Of a DNA stretch of 64,000 nt, positions 18,695-31,595 are shown one piece after another. The stretch is taken from the NCBI GenBank assembly GCA_039881045.1, contig JAYWVB010000001.1:496001-560000 (forward strand), given 5' to 3'. Numbering within the stretch: position 1 is the first letter of the stretch; every line of letters begins with the position of its first letter. A program made the translations under genes and the position numbers. This DNA comes from Chaetomium olivaceum. Lineage: Eukaryota > Ascomycota > Sordariomycetes > Sordariales > Chaetomiaceae. Below the pieces are notes generated by a model, which saw nothing but the letters and a program-made list of their open reading frames with translations, was not told where the DNA came from and did no database searches.

Positions 18695-20565
18695 CTAAGC
18701 GTAGAGCTTCTTCTCGTACGACTCCATGTTCACGCCACCCTCCAGCTGCGCGCTGGCGGTGCGGATCTCGAATCTTACGGTGCCGTTGGCGACACATTTG
18801 TGGAGCTCCTTCAGGCTGGTCATACCGCAGTCTTGCATAGAGTGCTTGAGACCGGCAGCGAGGTACGGAACAAACTTGGAGATTGATCTATAGCAGGTCA
18901 GCACAACGTACATTTTGGTAGGGTTGGGATTGGAAGCTTACCCTCTGTGTGCCACGGAGCCGGAGACACCCTGGGCAACCAGGACGCTATCGCCTTCCGA
19001 GAAGTAGCGAGCAGTGCCGGCATTGCTCTTTTGGCTGTCCTTGGCGCCGGCACCGGCCTTCTTGTCCTGCATGGCGTCGATGCTGCCCATGCCACGGTAG
19101 GCCTTGACGAGCTTGCCCTCACGGGACACGAACGAGGTACCAGGAGACTCGGTGGTGCCAGCCAGGAGACCACCCATCATCACGGTCGAGGCGCCCAGGG
19201 CAAGGCCCTTGACAATGTGGCCAACGTTCTGAATACCACCATCGGCGATGCAAGGCACGCCAAACTTGGCGGCAAACGAGCTGACACTGTGGACGGCGGT
19301 GGCCTGGGGGCGGCCAACGGCCATGACTTCCTGGGTAATGCAGGCACTCCCGCTACCCATGCCGATACGGAGACCGTCAACACCAGCAGCGATCAAAGAA
19401 GCAGCCTGCTCCCGAGTCACGACGTTACCGCCAATGACTTCGAGGTCAGGGAACTCTTTCTTGACCCATTTAATCATGTCAATCTGGTACATGCTGTTAC
19501 CCTGGCTACTGTCAAGGATAACAATGTCCAGACCAGCATCAACCAACTTCGCCAGACGAATCTTATCCTCGGGCCGGGTGCCAATGGCCGCAGCGCAGAT
19601 GAGCTGCTTGGAATCGGCTGTCTTTGAGGCGAGAGGAAAATCAAGGTTCTTTGTCAAATCGGAACGCGAGATCATCGAGACGAGGTTTCCCTCTTGGTCC
19701 ACAATCGGAAGCTTGCCCTTCTTCGACTTGGCAAGGATCTTATTCGCTTCGCCCAGGGTGACGCCAGCCGGCGCCGTGATAAGGTCGGTGACCATGACAT
19801 CGGACACTGGCTTGCTCAGATCATCCTCGAACTGAATGTCACGGTTTGTGACAATACCCAGGAGCTTGGATCCCAGTTTGCCGGATTCTATGAATTCAAC
19901 CGTTAGCGCAATGTCGAGAAGGACACGCAAATGTAAGGTTGTTCATGTGTTGAGCAGCCATCATAATTTTCAGTGATACAGTCCCCATGACACATAGGTC
20001 GATACGGTGGAACGAAAGTTATAATAAAGGTTTGTAATCATAGCAAGCGGGAGGAGAGTGGGGGGTAAAATCAAAACTAACCTGTGACTGGAAAACCACC
20101 GAAGCCCCACTTCTCTTTCAAAGCGATGGCCTCACCCACGGTTGTCTCCCGCTGGATGACGACGGGGTCCAAGATGAAGCCGTTCTCGTACCGCTTGACC
20201 TTCCGCACCATGTCGGCTTGCGCCTCGGGGGCGCAGTTGTGGTGGATAACACCGAGACCACCCTGGAGTGCCATGTGAATCGCCATGTCATGCTCGGTGA
20301 CCGTGTCCATGGGCGAGGAAACCAAAGGCGTCTTTAGGGTGATCTTTTTGGTAACAGGTGAGTCGAGCGCAACGGCAGAGGCGGGAAAGCCAATGTAGCC
20401 AGGAAGCACCAAGAAGTCGTTGTATGTCAAGCCACCATGGACCTTGGAGTCCATGAGCTCATCCACACTGAGGCCATCTCGGTGCTCGTAATCCTGGAGG
20501 AGCTCGACAGCCTTCCGGTAGTCGAGGACACCCTCGTTGGCGCTGGGACCGTTTGTCGCTGGCAT
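18695..20565 (-). CDS. Inosine-5'-monophosphate dehydrogenase
   Basis: Rate-limiting enzyme of GMP synthesis: IMP + NAD+ to XMP. Minus-strand exons 20565..20082, 19887..18942 and 18887..18695 give 540 residues, close to the family norm. The N-terminal barrel strand reads YNDFLVLPGYIGFPASAVAL, then PMDTVTEHDMAI. The tandem CBS (Bateman) insert carries LGIVTNRDIQFEDD and GNLVSMISRSDLTK. The catalytic loop is GMGSGSACITQEVMAVGRPQ with its cysteine. The C-terminus contains EGDSVLVAQGVSGSVAHRGS. Intron 1 is 194 nt, unusually long for this window; intron 2 is 54 nt. The frame is open for 41 codons before the chosen ATG, but that stretch has no family likeness and probably is 5' UTR. Confidence 0.95.
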
Positions 20566-21391
20566 TTCTGCGCAACAACAAATAATCAATGGCAATTGAG
20601 CCGGTGTATGAAGTCTGAAAACAAAGTTGATCGGCGGGGGAGACAGCGACGAGTTCTTCGGCTGAATCGACCGACTGTTCCCCCCCAAAAGAAAGGAAAA
20701 AGAAGAATTTTGGAGTACGCCCTCGAATTTTTTTTATGCCAGTTCCATCGAGGTCCGACTGCGGGGCATTGGCGCGGGCGGTGAGCTGCCTTTCATGCCG
20801 CTAGCCCCGCTCTCGAGTCCTTCGCCGGGCTTTCGTAGGGCCGCGATCGAGACGGCAAGGCCCGGGAGAAAGTGGAGTCATGTGCGCCGAAGCAGCAGCG
20901 GGGCTGTTTTGTGGTTGCTGGGGAGTCGCTTCTGCATGTAAACAAAACGAGCGGGCTCCTCTCCGACGCCAACCACTAAACTGCCGGCCCACCCCGGTCA
21001 CTTTCCACCACTTGTTGCGACCCAATGCTGCTAACAACTTGGGCAGAATGAGGCCATTGCCGTGCCTTGTTGATTACTTGCATTCTTGCAACACTTTTTT
21101 GTGATATTTTGCTTCCTTTTGCGCTGCGCGCTGGTGTTTGCAGGGTGTGAGACGAGACATTTTGCACGCGCCAATCTATCCTTTCCTTGCCCTGCCACCA
21201 TCGGATTCTTGTTTTATTTGGGATTGAACTTCCAGTTTCCCTCTGTGACGACTGCCTAGAAACCACGGCCCCGCAGTTGTTGCGCTTCAACCTCGACGAC
21301 AAAAATTACGGCGCAACAATCCACCATCTAAATGTTGTCGTCGCCGGCAGCGCAGCCGAGTGACCATACCTTGCGCGCACCGAAATAGAAA
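20566..21391. promoter_or_regulatory. Divergent IMPDH/IQGAP promoter interval
   Basis: 826 bp between divergent starts. It presumably holds both promoters. No RNA gene, repeat or named factor site is recognised. Confidence 0.45.
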
Positions 21392-24300
21392 ATGTCTTCG
21401 TCCTACAGGCCGCACCCGCTGCGGCAGGCCCAAACCGCCGACTATGCCGTCTTCCGACGTACGTACAATCAATCAATCGGCGATATCCTCTTCCCCTCGG
21501 TCCCTTTCCTGAAGGAACGGGAAGAACCGCTAACATCCTAGGGCAGAGCCTTCAACAGCATCTTCATCGGCATCCTCAGGTTATTCCAACGCCTCATCCG
21601 GAACCTACGAGCTCGGTCGATCCTCTATTTCATCCTCGCCATCTAGCACCTACTCCAACCATGGGCATAAGCGTGGCCAAAGTGAAGTCACTCGCCGACC
21701 TCCCCCACTTCATTCGTCGCAAAGCCACCCCTCGACACCGATGTCAGACAATATCTACCATGCAGCTCGGCAATCTCTCCGGCCGCTACCTCAAGTACCC
21801 CGCCCAACGACACCACCCCGCGCTCCTACCCGTCATGACCGCGGCCACAGTGTTGACATCGGGAAGCTGTCCATTGTTGACCATGGCGCAACATCACCAA
21901 CCTCTCCAACTCCGCCTACGCCACCCCACCGTTCACCTAACGCCCGTCCAACCTCGATGCTCTTGACGCGCGCCGACTCACCTACCACTCGTCCAAGCTC
22001 GATGCTCTTAACGCATTCCGATACGGTCCGCCGAGGCAGCGACCCCCCTCTTCCGCCGGCTCTCCTTCATGCGCACACGGCCCCCCTTTCTACGCCAGAC
22101 CTGGAAAGGCTGGGCCGCTCCTCGACCAACCAGCTGCGCACCTTGTCAAGGCTTGCGCAATCCAGTTCTGCCGAGGAGTTTTCTATCACTTCCCCAGCGC
22201 AGGAGGTGGTCGGTCTCAAAGGTCGGCGGAGGCTTCAAAGGGCTGACAAGGGTGGGAACAATCGTCCAGCGCAACGGACGGGCGGCTATGGTTGGGAGGG
22301 TAGGAACTGGATGGATAAGCAGCGCCAGTTCCTCCAAGCTTACGAGTATCTTTGCCACATTGGTGAGGCCAAAGAGTGGATTGAGGACGTTATTCAGCGC
22401 GCGATCCCGCCCATCGTTGAGCTGGAGGAGGCGTTAAGAGACGGTGTCACTCTTGCCGAAGTGGTCGAATCACTCAATCCCCACCGCCGTTTCAAGATCT
22501 TCCACCATCCTCGATTACAATATCGACATTCAGACAATATCGCCATATTCTCCGTTATTTGGACGAAGTCGAACTCCCGGACCTATTTCGATTCGAACTT
22601 ATTGACTTGTACGAGAAGAAGAACATCCCCAAAGTTATCCACTGCATCCACGCGCTGAGTTGGCTGCTCTACCGGAAAGGCATAGTGGGCTTCCGGATCG
22701 GCAACCTCGTTGGACAGCTGGAGTTCGAACACCATGAGCTGGAAGCTATGCAGAAGGGTCTTGATAAGCTCGGAGCCAGCATGCCTAGCTTCGGGAACAT
22801 GGGAGCCGACTTCGGCGTCGTTGAAGAACCGCCAGAGCCCGAAGAAACCGAGGAGGAGAGAATCGACAGAGAGCTGGCCGAGAATGAAGGTGCGGTAGCC
22901 GACTTGCAAGCCCAAATTCGCGGCGCCATGCTTCGGATACAACTCGGTGATGTAATGCAAAACCTCTGGGATTCCGAAGATTGGTTGGTCGACCTCCAGG
23001 CGCGCATCAGGGGCGATTTCACTCGCCAGATTATGGACTATCGGCTCCAGATGAAGCGTTTCGCCGTCAGGCTCCAAAGTGCCGCGCGCGGTTTCCTCGT
23101 CCGCCGTCGCCAGGAAGGGACAGAGCAGGTGTGGAAGAGTGTTGAAGGTGATATTCTAAAGCTTCAGAGCCTGGTGCGGGCAAGCAAGGCCCGCAACGAA
23201 GTACGAGATCAGCGTTCTGAGTTGGCGGTTGCGGCGGGCCCCATCCGGGATATTCAAGCGACCCTCCGAGGCTTCCTGCTCCGGAAGGAGATGATGGCCC
23301 AGGAGCAGGAAGTGAAGCACACGAATGCGACTGCTCCCGTCGCTGGGCTTCAGGCTGCTGTCCGCGGACTCCTCCTCAGACAGAAGCTTGAAGTGGAGCA
23401 GATGGAACTGCAGTCAGAGACCGGCGCCATCACTAGTCTGCAGGCCGCTGCTAGGGCAGCGTTGGCTAGGGGTCAAATCGCGTCGCAACGAGAAGCCCTC
23501 GAAGACTTGGTACCAATGTGGGAGACGTTGCAAGCCGCCGGCCGCGGACACCTCGCTCGGCGCGACGTTGACGGGGTCAAAGCCGAATTGCAACAACACT
23601 CTACCGACATCGGCCTCCTCCAATCACACAGCAGGGCAGCTGCGGTGCGTAGGGAGGTCTCCGATATGCTCGAGGGCCTGAGCGATGCCGAGGACGAAAT
23701 CTTGGTTCTGCAATCCACAATCAGGGGAATGCTGGAACGGAACCGAGTGTCCGACCTTCTCGAAGCCTTGGACCAGGAAGAAGATTCAGTCATCCAACTG
23801 CAGTCCAATATTCGCGGTGTTCTTTGCCGGCAGCAGAATAACATCTTGCTTGACGAACTTGAAGAAAACGACGAGGAAGTTGCCGCCTTACAGTCTCTCG
23901 CGAGGGCAATGCTTCTTCGAGACAACGTCGCTAGGGTTCTGGATGAGCTTGAGGAGAACGAAGAAGTGGTCGGCGAGATTCAGTCCGCTGCCAAGGCCTT
24001 CATTGTTCGGGCAAAATTTGAGGAAAAGAAGCGGCATTACAACGAAAATATGCAAAAGGTGGTCAAGATTCAGAGCTTTGTTCGGGCCAAGCTTCAAGGC
24101 GAGGCCTACAAGAGTCTTACCTCTGGAAAGAACCCGCCGGTCAACGCTGTCAAGAACTTCGTGCATCTCCTCAACGACAGTGATTTCGACTTTAACGAGG
24201 AGGTCGAGTTTGAGCGGATGCGCAAGACGGTGGTCCAACAGGTCCGGCAGAACGAGATGCTGGAACAATACATCGACCAGTTGGACATCAAAATTGCTCT

Positions 24301-26584
24301 TCTTGTGAAGAACAAGATTACCCTCGACGAGGTCGTCAGGCACCAAAGCAATTTTGGCGGACATGCCAGCAACCTCCTCGCCAACAGCTCCATGGCCAGC
24401 GTCAACCAATTCGACCTCAAGGCGTTGAACAAGGGCTCCAGGAAGAAGCTCGAGTCCTACCAGCAGCTCTTTTTTGCCCTCCAGACGCAGCCCCAATACC
24501 TAGCCAGGCTCTTCAAGCGTCTGCGCGAGCAGGGGACTGCCGAAAAAGAGTGCAAGCGGGTCGAGCACCTTATGATGGGCCTCTTCGGCTACGCGCAGAA
24601 GCGGCGAGAAGAGTATTATCTTTTGAAGCTCATCGGGCGGTCCATCCGGGAAGAAGTTGATGCTTGCAAGACCCTCCAAGACTATCTCCGAGGCAACTTC
24701 TTCTGGTCCAGATTAGTCCACAACTACACAAGATCTCCACGGGACAGGAAATATCTGAGGGATCTCCTTGGGCCTCTGATTAGGGACAATATCATCGAAG
24801 ACCCCGAGCTCGACCTAGAGAGCGACCCCATGCAGATTTACCGGTCTGCCATCAATAACGAGGAACTGAGAACGGGTCGGCCCAGCAACCGCCCACTAGA
24901 TATCCCCCGTGAACTCGCCATCAAGGACCCGGAGACGAAGGCAGTGTTTATCGATCATCTGCGCGACCTCCGGGAAATCTGCGACCAGTTCCTCGCCGCT
25001 CTCGAAGATTTACTTCCGCGCATGCCTTATGGTCTTCGGTTCTTGTGCCGACAGGCGTTTGAGGCTCTCTGCCAGCGGTTCCAGCGGGAGCCTCAGGATC
25101 GGCTGCTGCAAATCATCACCAACTGGCTGTGGAAGTTCTATCTCCAGCCAGCCGTGACGACACCTGAGAATGTCGGCGTGATGGACAAGCAGCTGAGTCC
25201 GCTCCAAAAGCGCAACCTAGGGGAGGTTGCAAAGGTCCTCGGGCAGATCACGTCCGGCAAGCAGTTCGGGGGCGACAACATCTATCTTCAGCCTCTCAAT
25301 GCCTTCGTCGCAGACGCTATTGAACGCCTGGCCGAGCTGACACAGAACCTCATCACGGTGCCCGACGCCGAAAGCACTTTCGACATTGACGAGTTCAACG
25401 ACCTGTACGCCAAGAACAAGCCCACCCTGTACATCAAGATGACCGATATCTTTGCCATCCACAACCTGATCGCCGCTGAGCTCCAATATCTTAGCCCTAG
25501 CAGGGATGACATGCTGCGTGAGATCATGCAGGATCTCGGCAGCGCAAAGCACAATGAGAGCGAGATGACTGCGGCAGGTTCGGCGGATATCCAGATGTTC
25601 TTGACCCCCAAGCTGCACGATGTCGAAGACCCAGATGCGAACATCAAGACTCTCTTCATGGAGACGAAGCGATGCATTCTGTACATTATTCGTGTGCAGA
25701 CTGGCGCGAACCTCCTGGAGATCATGGTTAAGCCCATCACGGCTGAGGATGATCACAAGTGGGCGATGCTGCTACGGGATGACTTCTCTGGCAACTCGAA
25801 CACCCGCGGCGCTTACTCGGACGCTAACATGGTCGATGTAACCCGTATGTCCTATTACGACCTGAAGAGGATAGCTCTCGAGAACATTTTGCGGCTTGAG
25901 CAGCTGGGTCGCATCTCGCGCCACAATCACTACCAGGATGTGCTCAACGCCATCGCCGTCGATATCCGAACCAAGAGCCGGCGTAGGGTGCAGCGACAGC
26001 GGGAACTCGAGGGCGTCCGTCTGACGCTAGGCAACCTGCACGATAAGGCCAAGTATCTCGAGCAGCAGCGGAGGAGCTACGACGACTACATCGAGCAGGC
26101 GATGGCCACGCTCCAGAACAAGAAAGGGTAAGCACCCCACACACGAGTATTTCTTTCGCAAAGACATGGCTAACTAACCTATTACCACTCCAGCAAAAAA
26201 CGCTTCCTTCTCCCCTTCACTAAGCAGTACAACCACCAGCGCGAGCTCGAGCGCTCGGGCCGGGTACCCAAGTTCGGCTCGTACAAGTACAGCGCCCGCG
26301 CGCTGTCGGACAAGGGCGTGGTCGTCTCGTGGCAGGGCATTCCCGAGCGCGACTGGGGCCAGATCAACCTGACCATCTCGTGCGACGAAGTCGGCGTGTT
26401 CAGCATTGAGGGCAGCCGCGGGCACATCCAGATGCCCGGCGCCAGCGCGCTCGTGCCCATCGAGGACCTGCTGCAGGCCCAGTTCGAGGCCCACCAGTTT
26501 ATGAACCTGTTCGAGGGCGGCCTGAAGCTGAATGTCAACCTGTTGTTGCACTTGCTGTATAAGAAGTTCTATCGGACACAGTAA
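21392..26584 (+). CDS. IQGAP-type RasGAP scaffold (Rng2/Iqg1-like), one frame break
   Basis: Cytokinesis scaffold linking actin, calmodulin/myosin light chain and the septation machinery. Exons 21392..21462, 21542..26127 and 26194..26584 give about 1,682 residues. Order: disordered N-terminus; calponin-homology domain (WMDKQRQFLQAYEYLCHIGE, then FELIDLYEKKNIPKVIHCIH); about a dozen IQ-like repeats (e.g. LQSAARGFLVRRRQ, IQATLRGFLLRKEM); RasGAP-like region (LLKLIGRSIREEV, MPYGLRFLCRQAFEALC); RasGAP C-terminal domain ending HLLYKKFYRTQ. Inside the CH domain the frame changes by one base at about 22550: SDNIAIF is in one frame and RYLDEVELPDLFRF in the next, with no room for an intron. Restoring one T would give the expected double Phe, so an assembly deletion is most likely. 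Exon 1 must end at 21462 to keep frame. Confidence 0.93.
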
Positions 26585-27568
26585 GCCGGTTCGAGGGGTG
26601 GTTGGAGGTGTGTTACACCAGAAAACAACAGTACGAGCGGTTGTCTTCATTCCGCTGGGGGGTAGATAGACTTTCCTCTTTTCTTCCTTGGGGTTCTCAT
26701 TCTCTGGTGGATGGCTAGCTTGTCTATTTGACAAGAGAAGGTTTGGGGTGGTGGATTTCTTTTTTTATTATCGGCTTGTTTTGTCACAGATCAAAAAGAT
26801 AGTACCAAAGAGCGAGGCGCGAGGATATGATGGGGGCTTGGGTCTGTTTTTGCTGTGCGAAGTAGGCGGTTCGTTGGCTGGTGGGCGGAGGGATGGTTGG
26901 GGATGAGAGATGACGGACGACAGGCGATGGGCAGGGGGAGCGGCAACAGGATTGGGAGGTATGGATGGATGGGTGGACGGACTGTTTGTGTGTTTGGGAA
27001 AGGAGGAAGAGGAGGTGCGCCGGATATTCACAGTGTTATTTAGCCATGGGAATGAGTGCAATGATACCTTTAGTTTCTATTCGTAATACCGGCGTTGGCA
27101 GATCAAGGTCCCTTGCAAACGTGTTTCCACGGCAGATGTTGTTTACTTACCCCTTTCTCCCAGACAAATCGCCAAGCCGGGCTCTCCTTCGTTAGCCGAG
27201 TGGTTTCGGACCAATGGGTTTGGAATCAAAACTTAAACCACAACTACTTATGTCTTCACATCACCGCTGTTCCAAGGTACAATACAGTCTTTCTCCCTAA
27301 TCAAAAACACAAGACACACAGACACACACAGACACAGGGGATTCGTTTTATCGTTTTATTACTATCCTTGAAATCGCAAATAACCTATATACAGGTAGGT
27401 ATTTTTTCCTAAACCAACGCCTATCCCAAACCTTTACGCCGCCCATGCAAAAATGCACGCAAAATTACCATCACATCAACACGAATCCACTACTCACATG
27501 ACGAGATGCCATAACAGTCATGCCTCATACCCTATCATTTTCCACAACCACAGATCCATCCACAGGCT
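26585..27568. other. Convergent IQGAP/MFS intergenic interval
   Basis: About 980 bp of 3' flanking sequence, rich in G on the left and in A/C on the right. It has no open frame with family likeness. Confidence 0.4.
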
Positions 27569-29780
27569 TCATCCCAACTTCATCTCGCGACCCCGTTGAC
27601 AGTCCCATACCCCCGCCCTCTCCCCTTCTTCTTCACACACCTCCTCCCCCTCCGAGTCCGACACCGCAATATCCCCATTCTCATCCTCACCCTCCCCTTC
27701 ACTCTCGCAACCCACCACCGCCCTTCCCCGCAACAAACTCTCTCTCTCCCTTGAGCCCCCTTCATCATCATCATCCCCCTCCTCTTCATCCTCTCCCTCC
27801 GAACCAGCACCCAAACTCCTCGTCGGCCCCTCCCCGTCGACAATAAACCACGGCGGCACGGCCCCGACCATGGCAATCAGCGCGAGCATCCACCAGGGGG
27901 CGATCGCGTAGCCTTCCTTCACGCCCCAGCTGAACACGGCGCCGGCCGCCGCGGGACCCACGGCGCGGCCCAGCCCGCTGAAGGTGGTGGCGAAGCCGTT
28001 GAGGGTGCCGAGGATGCGCAGCGACGAGGCGCTGTTGGTCAGCAGGATGGTGGTGCACGGGAAGCCGACGATGACGACGAAGCCCTTGGCCAGCATGATG
28101 GTGAGGAAGACGGCGTAGCGGAGGGTTGTGTCTTGGATCAGCGCCGTGTAGGGGTCAGGAGGTAGATTAGCGGGAAGATTAGCGCTGTTGGGGTGGGGGG
28201 GTGATGTTAGTTTTATGGTTGGTTTTGTTTTTGATTTTATGGTGGATGGAGAAAATAAAAGGGGGAGGGGGAGGGGCGGAAAGGGGGCACGTACTCGCTG
28301 TCCGGTAGCAGGTTAGCACGCCGAAACGGGCGCATAGCGTGGGGAAGAGGAGGAACTGCACAACACCACAGGCAATGCCGTAGACGGTGTAGATGGTGCC
28401 GATCTTGTCGGAGCTGAGGCCGAAGCCGCCGTTGAACTTGAAGGGGAGTTGGGTGTTGGTCTCGTCGGGGATCACGCGCGGGTAGTTGAGGAAGACGGGG
28501 AGGACCTGGTCGTAGGCGACGGCGTGCAGAGCCAGAAAGGTGTACGACAGGAGGTTGATGCTCGTCTGGGCGGTGAAGATCTCCCGGTTGGAGACGGGCT
28601 CGTCCTTGACGGTGCCCTGCTCGGAGCCGGACGTGACCGACTCGGCCAGCAGGGGGGCCGATGCCTCGTCGTCGACAAACGACAGTCTTCTCCGCTTGGC
28701 CTTCGTCTTGGACGGCTTGAGGGAACGGGTTAGTTTCTCGCCTAGCACTAGACCCCAGTCGCGCTTGTGGCGTTTGCTGTGGAGTGTTTCCTGGAAGATG
28801 TTTAGTTAGCTTTGTTTACATAGCCCCTGACTTTCTGGACTAACCTTGAGGAACATTAGTCCCGTCATGAACGAGATAAAGAACACGAAGCAGGCCATCA
28901 GATTTGGCAGAACGAAAGGATAGCGCTTGAAGTACTCTATGTTACCAAAGAGGCTAGGGTATTGCTCGGCAGGACGGGCGAAGAAGCCACCAAAAGCAGG
29001 GCCAAAAACGGAACCAATACTCCACACGAGAGGCATGAGGGAGAAGGCTTTGGGCTGGAGTTCCCGTTCTGGCACCATCTCTGCTACCATGGTTCTAATA
29101 ATACCAACTGCTATGTGTTAGTGGGGGGCATGCGAGGAGTAGGGTGGATCAGAGGTGGACATACCATTGCCATTGCCGCCTCCCATGATGGCACGGACGG
29201 TGATGGCCATTGGGAGACTGGTCGACATGCCCCAGATTAAGAAGCACACCATGGTACTAGCAAGACCGGACAAAATGATGGGCTTGCGGCCGAACTTGTC
29301 GGAGGCTCTCCCCCAAGCGACGGCAGTACAACTCTGAGCCACGGAGAAGATAGCTCCGGTAAAGCCTGCCCATTTTGCGACGTCATTCTTTTCGACGCCA
29401 AAGCTGGCTATCATCTCTGGGAGATAGGGAAAGACGGAAGTCAGGGCCAGGGGCTCGGCAAACCTCGCAACGGCTATATGAAGTTGACGTTAGCTATGGT
29501 GACGCAAGATGGGGACGGTACCCGGGGATCCATAGAGCACTCATGCTCTTGGCATAATTAAGCCAAAATACAAGCAAAAGCATCGTTGACCTCCGCATCA
29601 TCGACCAAGGTTGGTATAGTGGTTGGCCAGGATGATGATAGTCGGGCATGGCGTTCGATGTCTTGACAACGAAGCCGAATAGAACAAAATTCACAGTAAG
29701 ACAAATAGGTATATGCGCTTACCTAGGATTGCCAGTTGTTTGGCGGGCAGCTTGGGCCCTTTTTTTATTTGATTGGTCAT
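27569..29780 (-). CDS. MFS transporter, YCR023C/ZIF1-like (one probable one-base deletion)
   Basis: Proton-coupled major-facilitator permease, probably vacuolar or plasma membrane; substrate unknown. Minus-strand exons 29780..29723, 29473..29165, 29107..28845, 28790..28295 and 28184..27569 give about 580 residues. Visible marks are VARFAEPLALTSVFPYLPEM, the loop WGRASDKFGRKPIILSG (MFS signature between TM2 and TM3), GGGNGNVGIIRTMVAEMVPE and a long charged cytosolic loop before SINLLSYTFLALHAVAYDQV. The tail is acidic. In exon 5 the frame breaks at a G4/C4 run (28151-28154): LIFPLIYLLTP is one frame and YTALIQDTTLRYAVFL another. A weaker GTGCCC donor at exon 4 would avoid the break but destroy a membrane helix. 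The first intron is 249 nt, long for this genome. Confidence 0.85.
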
Positions 29781-31595
29781 GATGGAGGATGATACATGGA
29801 CCAGGACGCGAGTGTTACAGGGCGTGTCTCTCTCTCTCTCTCTCTTGGTGTCAATGGAACTTGCGAGTCTGAGACTGGAGGGTGTTACAGAGCGATCAGA
29901 GCGATCACTTGCGCCTCAGCAAACAAAACAAAACTGTATTTTAGGGCACCTATGCGTAGAGTACGAGCAACTAAAATCAACGATGTTGATAGAAAAGAGG
30001 AATAGAGAGAGCGTGACAAGAAAGGTTCTGATCGGAAATAGCGGAGCAAAGGGGGCTTTGTATGGGAAAAAACACAGTCATGGAAGGGCGCGGCAAAGTC
30101 TGACGGGAGGGCTGACAAAAACATAAAAAGTTCGAGGCCATCATCCATGCTGTGCAGCGAAACCAAGGCCGAGGCGCCACCGACTCTTGCGAAGATGATT
30201 GGATTGCACTTGGTAATGGTGGGGTGCCTGTCGGATACGGACCCGGTCTCTGGCTAGGCCGAGATCAGAAGTCGGCAGCCAAGTCGGAGCGGCTTCGGAC
30301 GTGAGTGGTCGGCAATGGCCCGGGTATGCGAGAGCCAAGAGAATGAATGCCAGGCGTTCCTCTTTGAGCTTCGAGACAATGCAAGGCAGAATAGAGCAAG
30401 CAAGCCAGAGCAAAGTCATGCCCACATATGATGATGTGATGGTTTACGGGCTGGTTTGTTATATTATATGCAACTTTGAATAGCGTACGAGTATTCGAGT
30501 ATTCGTAGCCGGAATCGGCCAATTCAAGCTTCCAAATGCCCGACGGCCATGGCCTTGGTCAGTTTCAAGGCCGTGTTGGGTCGGGTCCGGCTGCGGAGCA
30601 CCAAGCCAAGCTTACCACCTTCAAACAAGCCCCACTTGCCATTCCAGTGTTCAAGTGATGTTCAAGTGACTGCGAGGAGGGAGGGGGAGGAAGACGTGAT
30701 GCTACAGGCTGCCTCCTAGGTTGACAGGCCATGCAGTCGAGGAGTCACAGCAGATGGCTGCCATGCACAGCCTGACGGTGTAACCTGGAATCCCGGGGAT
30801 AGGCGAGGGATGGGTGTTTTATCGTGGGATCCGGGGTACATCGTTCATGCAACTTAGCGGCACCTGGTGATGGAGGGTTCGCCGCGGGAGGTACCCCAGG
30901 TTCCCCGGTTGCACGGTGACGGGTTCAAATGTCTTGGTGTGTTCTGGTTAGCGCGTGTGATGAAATGTCTCAATCGTGAGAGCTTCAGGCGAATCGAGGT
31001 CGTGAGTATCCTGTTTTCTTGTTTTGGTTTGAGGAGCCTGAGGGAGGATGTGAGAGTTGCTGTATTTGGGTATTTGGTAGGCTGAAGGCCTGGACCTAAG
31101 CCCGAAACGGCAGCTGTTCGTTCAATCAAGCCCGGGCTACACGGCAGCTCCCGCATTGCGTCAGCGTTCCCCGGAGCACCTAACCCACTAGCTGTATCGA
31201 CCACTGCAACACATTCCCAACCACCACCAACCAACCTGCAACCAAGAAGGCACTGGTTGCCCGAGTTTCCAGCCTCCCACACACCCGTCAGTCCGATCAC
31301 ACATCCGGCCGCCACCGTGACCCGGAGCTGAATCTGTGAGAAAAGAGCATGCCTACCTAATTCCTATATTTTCGAAAAGCAATTGATGTGAGATCTGGAG
31401 TCTGAGATCGTGTTGCTGTGAGTGATGCAATCAGTTTAATTTCGTCCATTTGCGTGTTTGATGAATCCATCGACACACCATTTCCTTTTTTGCCATGAGA
31501 CATACATACAGTACTGCGTTAAGAACAGTTTCAAGAGTGATATTGAAAGCCATGATTGGACTGACAATCACAAACCAGATCTGCAATAGCCAGCC
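29781..31595. other. Long divergent intergenic interval
   Basis: 1.8 kb between the MFS gene and the M28 peptidase gene. It holds a (TC)9 run at 29827-29844 and the second copy of a dispersed 40-bp repeat at 30273-30312. No open frame has family likeness. The ends should contain the two promoters. Confidence 0.45.
30273..30312 (+). repeat. Dispersed 40-bp repeat, copy 2
   Basis: Same 40 bp as 16214-16253 with one C/T change (position 30295). No coding sequence of the broken gene accompanies it here. Confidence 0.8.

Noticed and set aside
29494..29694. 66-codon minus-strand open frame inside the first MFS intron
   Set aside because: It lies wholly within a well-supported intron (29722..29474) and has no membrane-protein pattern matching the transporter.
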